Program-made: the position numbers and the translations under genes
Part shown: positions 12,401-23,545 of the stretch, in pieces
How positions within the stretch are numbered: position 1 is the first letter of the stretch
Layout: each line of letters opens with the position of its first letter
Origin: Cloeon dipterum
Lineage: Eukaryota; Arthropoda; Insecta; Ephemeroptera; Baetidae
Direction: 5' to 3'
Assembly: GCF_949628265.1 (NCBI RefSeq)
Contig: NC_088786.1
Location: 32,013,681 to 32,077,680, forward strand
DNA: 64,000 bases
The notes under the pieces: generated by a model
The model's input: the letters and a program-made list of their open reading frames with translations, nothing else
Told to the model about the DNA's origin: nothing
Database searches by the model: none

Positions 12401-15400
12401 GTTGATACGTACACGTCAGGCTAAACAGAGAGTTTGGTATAATTCTTAAACTCTTCGATTGTTGCTAAGCAATAACGATCACTGAATTCAGAATTCCCTG
12501 CAGAATGAAGTTGGATTTGGAGATGAAGTACTGCTGATCCGAGGTCTTTGTTGTCCAAAAATAGACGCTGTACAATACGATGAAGTGATCTTCGATTTTT
12601 CATTCCTCTCAAAATATCCTTAATTCCTCTCCATCCTGAGTAAATCCGCGCAGAAATGGAAAATAAAAGATAAACAAGTTTTTTGATAAATTCGGCAAAG
12701 ATGCAGGCAAGCGTTTTTCCGGATATATTTAAATTTTTTGCTGAATCCGAATTAAATATCCTTAATCTTGAAGTTAAATTCATTTTCACAAAATCTGCTG
12801 AATTGGGAACGAATACCCTTTACGTTTTTGCCATGCCATGAAATATCTAAATTAATACAGTAGAGAATTTACATCAAAAAGAAATTTCTAAGCAAAATTA
12901 TGTCACACTGACTCACTTGAAACTTTTGCGAGTAAAAAGATATATGCAGAGGAAAGAAATCGCAAAAGTTTTTGCTTTCCACCTTCCGGAGTGGTGTGTG
13001 TATATCTTGGTTATTAAAATGCTCCGACTTTAAATTCACCTTTTGGTTCGTGGAAAAAGAGTAATTCACCCTCGTGTAGTGCACCCTTTGCGTCCGGTTC
13101 TTTTTCAAGGTGTGACACGGTTATAATTGCGCCAAGCGCCTTGACAAAAGTTGAGCAATTTCGGATGCACCGTCGTTTTAATTAAAGCAGGCGTGATTAA
13201 TTATTAAAACGGCTGTCGTTTCGCCCGTTCTTCCTTCGCTCGTGCCGGAGAGAGTTGTTATTGCGATACACACCTTGTTTGCAGCATGAATTTAAAAAAA
13301 ATCCTTGGGCGAGGCGTATAATTAAGTAAAAAAAGGCTCGCGAGTTGCACGGGGGAGCGTGAGTAGAGCAGGGATAAAATGGAATAAGAGCGGAGACGGT
13401 TTTAATAACACGGGCGGATTTTGAGAGGCGCGCAACTGCTTTTTCAAGCGGCTGCAACAAACAAATAAACAAGCGCAAAATATAAATAAAGCTGTAGGGG
13501 CTATTTTAACCGGGGTGCCGCTCTCGTCGCGCTCTTTGAAGATCTGAGAGCACTTATTATTTTTTCTCGTCGACTTCTGGGAACACCCGTTTGAGAATCG
13601 AGCCGCAGCAACCCCTTGTTTTGTCTTCAATGCGAGTGGAGAGGGCGGGGGATGAAATCCCGACGAGTCTGTCTGTTCTGCTTAATTGGGTGATTTCGTG
13701 CGGAAAAGTGGATTTTAGACTAATTTTATTGCCGCTCTCATTTGCCAACCACACCCATTGGAGAACACTGAAGCGTGCTGGGTATTGAGTCCTTGCTTTG
13801 CAACAAAAAGCAGACTCTCGCATGTCAATTTGAATAGGCACAACTCGAATTGTAAATAAATTAAGCAACATTTAACTCTCTAGAGTTTTGGCTGATGAGT
13901 AAATAGCTAGCCAATGTTGTTTTTGAATTAACAAACGTTTGAATCAACACGATCGTCCTTTATCCTTTTGTTTCGCTCGTTGATCTTCACTAAAATAAAA
14001 AGAATCGAATGTATATAGCTCAAATAAATATACGTTATTTACGTTTTTTTTTTTAAAGAAAGAAGTTGTCTCAAACGTTCGTCACACATTCCTCTTTCCG
14101 TTTGAGCTCATTGTCAGCAAAAAGCAGTGCAATCGCTCTTTTACTGCCGATGATACAGAATTATCTGCATTTAATTCTGTGGTATCATTTTTTTGTTTAG
14201 CTGATGTTGTCTGAGGAGCCAAAACAGCCACTATCCAATAAGAGAACGTGCGAGATAGTTATTAAATTTTCACTCTTAGTCGCCCATCCTTAAATAAACA
14301 GAGAAGCATTTATTTGTAAAACGTTTTGTTATATAGTTTTATTTTTAATAATTACCGATTTAAATCTATTTAATTTTCATTAGATTAAAATGATATGTAG
14401 ATCTAAAAATCCATCGAATCAAACAGACCTCCTATTTTATGAAATCCAAACAAATTTGCTGCTATAAAGTCAATTTTTGAAATGGTGAGTTGGGGGTTGT
14501 TTAGAGAGGGTGTGTAAAACCATTTTTAGGGGGATTTCAATCATTCAGGGCCAGTGCAATTGGAATTAAAAATGAATTCCTTTAAGACGCGGGGTGTAGG
14601 AGGGATGAAAAGGGGTGGGACTACCACGCTGAAACCTTTTTGGCTCGTCAGGGGGCATCAAAACGATTTAAAAGGTAATCAGTTTTTGTGTTTTTGATCA
14701 GCATAAGCCGAGATCTCGCGTTCACAATATATTTCAACTTTCGACCCAAAGCCCGATTTTAACCTTCACCTGAAATATTTAAAAAAAAAAAATAAAAATC
14801 CGAGAAAGAGCTCAAAATTTTGATTTGAAAGTTTTGCCAGTTATATGACGGGAACAAATGTAGGTAAAATTTATTTAATGAACAAAATTGTTTTCTCCGT
14901 TTTTTATTGTAAGAAACATTCTCGCCCTTCTTAAGCCGGAAAACGTGGGGAAGCGCTGAAACATTAACAACTGCTGTTGTCGCAATAACAATCAAATATT
15001 AATTTGCGCACACGACGTGCGGATTAGGATCAAATCCGCGCGAGACAATGAAAAATAATTTACAGCCCGCATGAAAACACGGCCGGCAGGTTGTTGTTGC
15101 TGTGTTGTTGGTGGTGGCGGCGGCAATAATTGCGGCCATGTATCATGGGGGGGCCCGGCGCGGCGTGCTGGTTGTTCATGGGACGACGCCTCCGACATCA
15201 ATTTCAATTATTGCGCTCGACAACATGCATATGCGGAGCGTGTGTTCGGACAATTTGCACTCGGCGCGCTCGCTCTCATTTGCATAAGTTATTCAAGGGA
15301 CCGAATGAATGGCTGCTGACTCGCGAATGGCTCAGCTGGGGATGCGAAATTCGCGAAAGTCACCCGCAATTAACAGACAAAAGGCGAGTGGCGCACTTTA

Positions 15401-15942
15401 TGGGCGCGTCTCATGTTGCCTTCCTCGCAGCCCCTGCGCTTGCGACGACGCTGATTTGTGCAGGTTTGCGGCGGCAGAACTCCGCGCTCCTCGCGCGGCC
15501 GGGGATGTGACGCACAGTCCACTTTCACTTTTAGCTCGCTTTTCCGCAGTAAATTTAACTTCGTAATTTGATTTCGTCCACCGAAACTAATAATTACGAC
15601 GAAGGTATTGCCACTTAATTTCGTTTTACGATAACAATAAACATTCAGTTTATGATTTATATTGAAAACACAATTTGTAGAGGAAACAAAACTAATTAAT
15701 CGACTATTTTCAAGCTCTGAAGATGGAAACTGACTACATATCATTACAAAATTTGGAATTTATGATTTCCCAAAATTGTTAAAATCGTTAAAATTGAACC
15801 AAAAAGATCAGAATAAATCGGCAAAGATGATATGTAATGCACAATCCCGATACCTGTCAATAGATATCAATATATATGTATGTATGTATTGTCTGGCTCT
15901 TCCAAACGGTTCAAACCATTTGAAAAATTTAGACGAGTTAAT
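12401..15942. other. Non-coding stretch between the two MITE copies
   Basis: No supportable gene. A GC-rich island at about 15060-15540 carries a GTT/GGC-rich tract near 15090-15125 and an octamer-like site (ATTTGCATAA) near 15278. Short TATG repeats lie near 15875-15890. The open frames in the island overlap on both strands and look compositional. Confidence 0.5.
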
Positions 15943-16370
15943 TTAAAAAGGATTTGATACTGCAAAATCCTTGTTGCCAAAGCAAGAACTCATCCCTTAG
16001 GATTCAGTTGAAGCCAAAATTGAGCTAAATTAAGAGCACTGTAAATTTGCTATAAAAGTGGCTGCAAAGTTAGCATGCATTTCAAATGGCGAGGACTGTC
16101 TCGTTATTTGAAATCCAATTTCATTTCACAAAAAAACAGTCTCTCTTAAAGGTTTCATACGCTGTAGAACAGTTCTCAACGAGAGGAATCGAAATCTGCC
16201 AAGAAAATATGCTCGCAGCGTAGTAAATTTTGGAGAAATTTGAAATTTTTTAATTTTTTCTATAGTAAAAGGTCCCTTTATGACTATGGCGAAGTGAAGA
16301 ACAAATTGCTTATTGCATCCAACAATTCAGACAATTTTCAATTGTAGCCCTGTATCGATCCATTCACTGG
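15943..16370. mobile_element. MITE, copy 2 (diverged)
   Basis: Direct relative of the element at 11955-12400. Shared blocks include GATACTGCAAAA, CCCTTAGGATTCAGTT, AAAGTTAGC and GCATCCAACAATT in the same order. The ends are degraded (GGATTTGATACTG on the left, CTGTATCGATCC on the right). A TTAA sits at the left border (15943-15946) but not at the right, consistent with an older insertion. Confidence 0.65.
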
Positions 16371-19300
16371 TTGGTAATCACCAAGAATGTAATTCTGTTA
16401 TGCAGCTTGGTGGAATTAGGTTATCTGTGTAAGTTTTGTGGTTAGTGTCATGTGCATGGGGAAATTGTTCAATATCAGTTCGCTATAATCTCGAAAAGTC
16501 AGCTTGGATGTGCCTGCTGGAATTTCATTAAGGGTTTACTTTGTTTATTACCGTTCTTGTTACAGCTACAGCTGCAAAAACATTCATTAATCTTTTATGC
16601 TGCGAAATGATTCAGGCAGCGGCCGCTTGTTAATTAACTCATTCATTCATTCATTTTTTTAAAGGGCGAGGAAAACATTTTGCAATATCCGTGCAAAAAT
16701 CCATTTTTCACACCCCCGGTGGCGGTGAGGCGGAGGAAATAAGTAGTGGTGCTGTGCGGGTGGCGGTGCTCTGCTTTTGCGGGCGCCCGCAATCGATTTT
16801 CTCATTAATTGCCGACATACACGCAGTTGCAGCCTGACGAATAGGCATTTCTTATTTGTTTTCCAAGTGCGGTGAAGTCGCCCTCGGCGCAATTGAAAGT
16901 GCCGGATCGACGGAGCGTGAAATACTTTATAGTAGCATGTGTCCCGCGCCTTTGCTTAAAGTATGCTGTGTGCTCTCTGTGAGGATTTTGAGGCACAAAA
17001 GTAGTTTGGCGCTCGGCACACGCTTTGTGTGTGTGCTTGTGCTTGTGCTTGCCTCGACAGGAAATGTTTTGAAAAGAGGGAAAGTAAGTTATCTCTCTGC
17101 CGGGGAGGAAGCGCTTGTAAAACTCCCTCGTATCATTTTTGCCAACAATGTAAGGCTTCAGAGTAAATGGAAGGAGTGAAACAGAATGTGATGACAATAA
17201 CCGCCAGCTCCTGTATTAACGTTGAAATGAATAAATATTAATTTAAACAACTTGACAGAAAAGCTTTTAATGGAAAAGTTTGAGTTGTGTTAATTCCACA
17301 GGCTTTGGCAAAAGGTCGGACAGTTGAAAAAGACTGTTACAGAGTAAAGTCTTAACAAGGTGTTTGCCAGGAATGGTGCCCTTTCTTACAGATTTTCCAT
17401 GATTATGTGATTTTTATAAATATATGATATAAGATAAAGTCGAGCTTTGTTTCTGAAATTTCCAAAGATTTTTGAAATTTTTTATTCCAGTTTTTGGAAT
17501 AATTTGATCAGGAATCCCACCTCCCACGGCTGTAAAATCTCGAAAACCTTTGCCTTGAACTGAAATTTGTGAATTTGATATTTCACACACACATCCAAGA
17601 TAATAAAAACTAAATTCAAAAAGGCTACCGCAATTTAGAGCATTTAATTGCTGTTTTCCCCACTTTGGGCCAGCAACAAGGATATTAATGTACAATTTAG
17701 CGTCAGCAACTCTGTTGTTAAAAGTGAAACTATTGGATTTTATCAATTATTATATTTTTTTAAATAATTTCGGGCTGTAATCTTTTGATTTGCAAATTTT
17801 CGTAGTTTGTAGTGAAAATGCGGATCGAAATTTCTATTGTTTGGAAAAACCCCGAACCTTTCTTTTTAGTTTTCACTCTAAAGACGACGTAGGATATTTA
17901 TTATCAGACTAACTGTTCCCTCTTCCCAGATATCTCGAGCAAAGATAATTTAATCGAACACTCACTCCTTCTTATAAAAGCTAACAATTCATTGTTGTTT
18001 TGTATCCTCTAGTCTAAACTCCCATTTATTTAATGATAACACAAAGCAATGCAGAGAGACTTCGCACCTGTGGCCCTAGGCCTCTAATTGAGAAGGAGTT
18101 ATCTTTCAAGTGCGGGGATGGGGATGCGGGCACCTTCGGCCGGGCCAAGTAAACAGATCCGAAATTATCGGAATGAATGTACCGAAGCGAGGAATAATAT
18201 TTGTGCAAAATGCCAGGCAAACACAACCCTTCGCGGCCGGGGTCAGGATTTTGCAAAGTGGTGCGCGCGTGCCTCCCGTCATTTTCCAGCCGACTGGAGG
18301 CGAAATTAATTCCCACCTGCCGGCGGAACCCCAAATAACCGCAACGACGTCGCGAAAACGGCGCCCGCCGATTCAGTCAGCGCTTTCATAAATAAAGTGT
18401 GCGCGCGGAATGCAGAAGAAATTATAAATATCACGCGGCGTGTTGGTTGCTCAGTCAGTCGGTCGGTCAGTCCGTCTGCCTGTTAGTTCTAGGTTAGGCC
18501 TGTCACTGCCTGTGTTGTTCTTCGGGGAGGGGCGCAGCGACAAGCGAGAGCAAGCGCTCCTGAAATAAAATTGTCTAGCTGAGTGTGCCAAGATGTTACG
18601 ATAAAGATTTCCATCACGAAAACACTATACCTGCACCAGCAGCCCATCCCTATATATTTCCGATTTCCCAATTTCCAAAGAATAATAAATAACCTGCTAT
18701 TTTTACTCAGTTAGCAGAACTCAGACGAAACATTCGCATTATTCAGCAAACACGTTGCTGCAGAGCTGCGATTTGATGAGAAAAAAAGAGATTTTGCAAA
18801 TGGCCACGAGTGGATTTTAATTTACAGCCCCGACTAATTTGTTTGCTTTGCTTCGTTTTAAGCGTTGCCTGTGGGACCCGATTCATATATGTGAAGCGCA
18901 ACTGTCTCCACGTGAAAAGCGTATTTGTGATGTAAAGAGTAAATGTTTGCTTTTGCGGCAGCAGCAGGGCAAATATTCGCATTGACGCTGTGTGTCAATT
19001 TTTAGTGACGTTCGGCTTGCTCTGCAAGTAATGATATAGACGAGATGTTTCTGTTTCTAAGTGAGTAGCTCGGGAGAAAACTACTCTCAAAAGTGAAAAC
19101 CATCCTTAGCTAGAATTAATTGATTTACTGTAAAGGAAACCCGAAACAAAAATCAGCTCAAAGCAGCATAACCTTGACTCTCAATTTTATTTAATCAACT
19201 CTGGGATTTCCGCAACAGTTAATTATAGGTTCCATCGAAGGATGGACCTTATTAGTTCTGATTGGAATCAGCCATGCATGTTATTTGTCTAATTCTGGCT

Positions 19301-19905
19301 TGTTAAATCAACAGCCAGATTGGATCTGATAGATTACTTCAAACAAATCTCCCCATTAATTGTTAAGCTTTGATAACGAAGCACGATCAATTAATTCTAA
19401 CATTTCTAAACATTAAAAAAATGCGTTTTTATTCTCCTAAGATTTCTTTTCCTTGCATCGTACGAAAATATAGGGGATAAAGCAGTAAATTTGATATATT
19501 TAAATTAATTTTTATCGATCGCAAACTACGCAGAACGCACATTTCCTTATTACATTCATCATCGCTGTAGAGGAATCAGCTGGCACCGCTAGTGAACAGC
19601 TCATTGAAAACTCCCAGTCATAACACCAATATATGAGTCATTCATGGTTTTGCTCTCTCAGAAATGCTGCCAATATTAATTAAACGTGCCATTGTGGAGA
19701 ATTCCTTTAGCTATTTTGAGAATAATATTTTCAGATATCTTTAAACAATATATTGAATTGAAGTGACAGATCCCTAAACTACACCGAGTGGCGATGCGGA
19801 AAAAATTTAAATTTTGCATTTTCCGTAAAATAAATGGTAAAATTAAAGAAGCGATAGAACGAAGCGCTTTTTTTGAATTTCTCTCTCTCGGCAGCCCCTT
19901 TTTGA
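16371..19905. other. Non-coding stretch
   Basis: No gene recognised. GC-rich islands lie at about 16650-17200 and 18050-18650; the second contains CAGT/CGGT tetranucleotide runs near 18450-18475. The rest is AT-rich with TAATTA-type homeodomain-like words. Confidence 0.5.
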
Positions 19906-19920
19906 ATCGTCAATAGAGCA

Positions 19921-20055
19921 CTGTGCGGTTGCGGTTTTGGTACTAAAAAACCGCAAACCGCCCACCACAACCGCAGATGCGGTTATAATTTTGCGGTTGC
20001 GGTGCGGTTGCGGTTTAATTTTTGCGGTTGCGGTGGAACCGCAAAAAACCGCAAA
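19921..20055. repeat. GCGGTT-type simple repeat inside the hAT element
   Basis: Irregular runs of TGCGGT/ACCGCA hexamers occur on both strands between the left transposon end and the minisatellite. The runs occur in both orientations, so the segment can fold on itself. Confidence 0.7.
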
Positions 20056-20103
20056 TCTTGAGAAACAAAATTTACCATTTTTATTATGCGACTGTTTTGC
20101 ACG

Positions 20104-21174
20104 GATAAGACGTCCCGCGGATAGGGCGTCCTGCGGGACGGGTAGGGCGTCCTGCGGGACGGGTAGGCGTCGCGCGGGACGGGTAGGGCGTTACGCGTAA
20201 CGGGTAGGGCGTTACGCGGGACGGGTAGGGCGTTACGCGTAACGGGTAGGGCGTTACGCGTAACGGGTAGGGCGTTACGCGTAACGGGGAGGGCGTTACG
20301 CGTAACGGGTAGGGCGTTACGCGTAACGGGTAGGGCGTTACGCGTAACGGGGAGGGCGTTACGCGTAACGGGTAGGGCGTTACGCATAACGGGGAGGGCG
20401 TTACGCGTAACGGGTAGGCCGTTACGCGTAACGGGTAGGGCGTTACGCGTAACGGGTAGGCCGTTACGCGTAACGGGTAGGCCGTTACGCATAACGGGGA
20501 GGGCGTTACGCATAACGGGTAGAGCGTTACGCGGGACGGGTAGGGCGTTACGCGTAACGGGTAGGGCGTTACGCGTAACGGGTAGGGCGTTACGCGTAAC
20601 GGGTAGAGCGTTACGCGGGACGGGGAGGGCGTTACGCGTAACGGGTAGGGCGTTACGCGGGACGGGGAGGGCGTTACGCGTAACGGGTAGGGCGTTACGC
20701 GTAACGGGTAGGGCGTTACGCGTAACGGGTAGGGCGTTACGCGTAACGGGTAGGGCGTTACGCGTAACGGGTAGGGCGTTACGCGTAACGGGTAGGGCGT
20801 TACGCGTAACGGGTAGGGCGTTACGCGAAACGGGTAGGGCGTTACGCGTAACGGGTAGGGCGTTACGCGTAACGCGTAGGGCGTTACGCGTAACGGGTAG
20901 GGCGTTACGCGAAACGGGTAGGGCGTTACGCGAAACGGGTAGGGCGTTACGCGTAACGGGTAGGGCGTTACGCGGGACGGGGAGGGCGTTACGCGTAACG
21001 GGTAGGCCGTTACGCGTAACGGGTAGGGCGTTACGCGTAACGGGTAGGGCGTTACGCGTAACGGGTAGGCCGTTACGCATAACGGGGAGGGCGTTACGCA
21101 AAACGGGTAGAGCGTTACGCGGGACGGGTAGGGCGTTACGCGAAACGGGTAGGGCGTTACGCGTAACGGGTAGG
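20104..21174. repeat. 21-bp palindromic minisatellite, about 50 copies
   Basis: Head-to-tail array of a 21-bp unit, GGGCGTTACGCGTAACGGGTA. The core GTTACGCGTAAC is a perfect 12-bp palindrome containing an MluI site. Variant units carry GGGAC, GAAAC or CATAAC in place of the right half, and the leftmost units have GTCCTGCGGGAC, itself nearly palindromic. Because 21 is divisible by three and the unit lacks stops, the minus strand stays open in two frames, giving 7-residue repeats (NALPVTR and RVTPYPL). These are repeat artefacts, not genes. Confidence 0.95.
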
Positions 21175-21193
21175 ACAGTGCTCTAATCGTCAA

Positions 21194-23034
21194 ACGCGAG
21201 ATAATCTATTTTTTATTGGAATTTATGCATAAAAATATGATTTTGTAGCGATAAATACAATAAAAAATTTAACTTGTGTTTAGATTCTAAAATTTTTGAT
21301 CATTTGAGAGAAAAAACTTCATATAGGTAAATTTACGTGTGTTCTGCATGTTTCAGTTTCTTCTATTTGCAATACATGCTAGCAAGTATTGCTAAAAAGT
21401 TAAATAAAGCATCATTGGAATTGAATTTATGAAAAGTAAATGATAATTTTCGTCCCTATATAGAACACGTGTCTTGGTAAATTTCATAAATATATGACTC
21501 ATCAAACTAAAGGTTCCTGAATTTGTGTATTTTCACTTTAAGTATAGGTGAAAATTTATTCTAATGCAATTGGTGCACCGAAACTGGTTTAAATCTTCAA
21601 GAATTCAGTCTTTTTAAGGATTTAATAAGGTTGTCTTCACTTTCACTTTAGGAAATTTAACGTGGAGCCCATTTGAAGACACTATATGAGCTTCAATTTG
21701 AGGCAGTTAGGGAGGCAACAGTTTGCTACAGCTATGGTTAAGTAAGGGCTGTCTCTGCTCTCGCGCACAATGGCTTTGCGCGACCGCGGCCAGAATGGAG
21801 CGGCGGCGTATGTAGTTTTGGTGTGTGTTTGCACACATGTAAATTTACGCAATTTGTATCCGCGGCCGTCGCGGCGCGGGGCGGCTGCCGCTGATGCTGT
21901 TTTGGCCGACCCACATTCGCAGGAGGTAACTGGCTCCAAGTGACACATGCGAGGCTAAATATAGCCGCGCCACGTCTTGGCAAAAAAATAGGTAAAAAAA
22001 GCAGCGTGCAGCAGAGAGAGGGAGCGAGAGCGACCCCTTTTTCGAAGCAAATAACAAAATTGGCCGCTGCCGGAAGCCCGCAAAATTCGAACCGCATCAA
22101 GCAACAACTTAAATAAAATTGGCCGGCGTGTGCGGATGAATAGGCCCGAATTCCTGTTTGCCCCGGTCCTCGCGGCGCTGTGAACGAGAAAAAGACGTTC
22201 CGTTTGAGATAGGATCTGTAGTAGTTGGCTCTCTTTTACGGGCACTAATGGTCAATTATTTACAACGGGAAACAACCAAACTGTTGTAGATTGAGCTAAT
22301 TGATTTTAGTTCGGGGGGAACGCCAAGTTGTTTAATTTAATTTGCGGATTATTTGCAATATGGTAATAATTACACCTATTTTGTGTTTACTCGAACATAT
22401 CCAGGAAAATGCATAGTTCTAGAAGGGTCAAAGGATCTTTATGAATGTTATGTTGAAAATAGACCTCATTTGACAAAAAAAAAATTAAAAAACGCCCTTG
22501 ATAAATCCACGACTATCCCATATTTGTGGGTTTAGAATTTCGGAATTTTCGAGTTTTCTCCAAATCAGATCAAATTGGTATTAGAACAAAAATTCCAAGT
22601 CATCTCATCAAGAGGAACAACGTTCTTGTTAACCTCAAAGTGGAAGGTCAAGTGATGCAAGGTGCAAGGTCACTGAAATCGAATTTTCGAAATGTTTAAA
22701 CGCCTTAATCTCAGCTTTTAACTGTCAGATTTTCCAATATCACACACCGCTAGACTAGTCTCAAGCTCCCATAGATAGTTGTGGTATAGTTTAATGGTGT
22801 CAACCCTTCAATCCCCTATTTTCACCATAAAAAATGTAACATTTTACAATTTTTTGTTGTTTGCACCTCACTGCGCAACGTAATGGAATATTTATCACCC
22901 TGAAACTACTTTAGTACATCATTTGACGTGAACACGAGTTCAATGGTATGCAGTTTTTTTTAATGCAACTCTTGTAACCTATGATTTTGCTGTCACATCA
23001 TTTTCGATTCTGCCGGTCACCAAATCTTCGCTAG
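21194..23034. other. Non-coding stretch
   Basis: AT-rich apart from a GC-rich island at about 21730-22190. No gene, RNA or splice-consistent exon chain was recognised. Confidence 0.5.
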
Positions 23035-23545
23035 TAACCATCAGAAGTACATAAACTGAGCACCATTCGAATCTTCATGAAGCATTCAAAGTGTCTAAAC
23101 CCCTTAAACCCCTTTTCAACCACATCAAAAATGATTTTTTTGCAGGTTACAAGCAAATGACGTGACTGAAAATAAGCACGAAAACAATTAAAAATTACTA
23201 GAATTTAATCTGATCAATCATCCCTGTTTCTCATCCTTTGAATACGAGTGCTAAGACCTAAAAAAGATTGGTTGTAATTGGTTGTAGAGATTAGTTGTAA
23301 AATAACAGTCTTATTCAGCATGAATTTACTCACGCTTCCGCTTTCTTAATGCAGTTTACCCCTTTTTTAACTATCTACATGCTTCATTACTTCCGTCATT
23401 TGCTTTTAACCTGCGAAAAATGCATTTTTAACATTTTATGAAGGGGTTGAAAAGGGTTTGAAGGGGTTTAGATCCTTTGACTGCTTCAGATATATAGGGG
23501 AGATCATGAAGAGTCGAAAGATGTTCAATTTCTATAATTCTGATG
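23035..23545. mobile_element. Foldback element
   Basis: Two arms of about 140-160 bp are inverted copies of each other: 23035-23175 and 23385-23545. Matching blocks, read on the left arm, include CCATCAGAA, TCTTCATGA, TCTAAACCCCTT, CCCTTTTCAACC and GCAGGTTA followed by AGCAAATGAC. The right arm carries their complements in reverse order. The loop is about 200 bp. This is the architecture of a foldback or long-inverted-repeat MITE. No coding capacity was found. Arm limits are approximate. Confidence 0.65.

Larger units (their letters stand above)
19906..21193. mobile_element. Non-autonomous hAT transposon with target duplication
   Basis: The element body is 19914-21185 (1272 bp). It has 11-bp perfect terminal inverted repeats, TAGAGCACTGT (19914-19924) and ACAGTGCTCTA (21175-21185), flanked by an identical 8-bp target-site duplication ATCGTCAA (19906-19913 and 21186-21193). 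An 8-bp duplication of the form NTNNNNAN and ends beginning TAGAG (YARNG) are known hAT-superfamily hallmarks. Inside are a GCGGTT-hexamer-rich segment (19921-20055) and a large 21-bp minisatellite. There is no transposase, so the element would depend on an enzyme made elsewhere. The perfect duplication suggests a fairly recent insertion. Confidence 0.85.

Noticed and set aside
19983-21193. Two minus-strand open frames of about 370 codons with 7-residue repeats
   Set aside because: They are two frames of the same 21-bp minisatellite; stop-free periodicity explains them, and there is no unique coding sequence.
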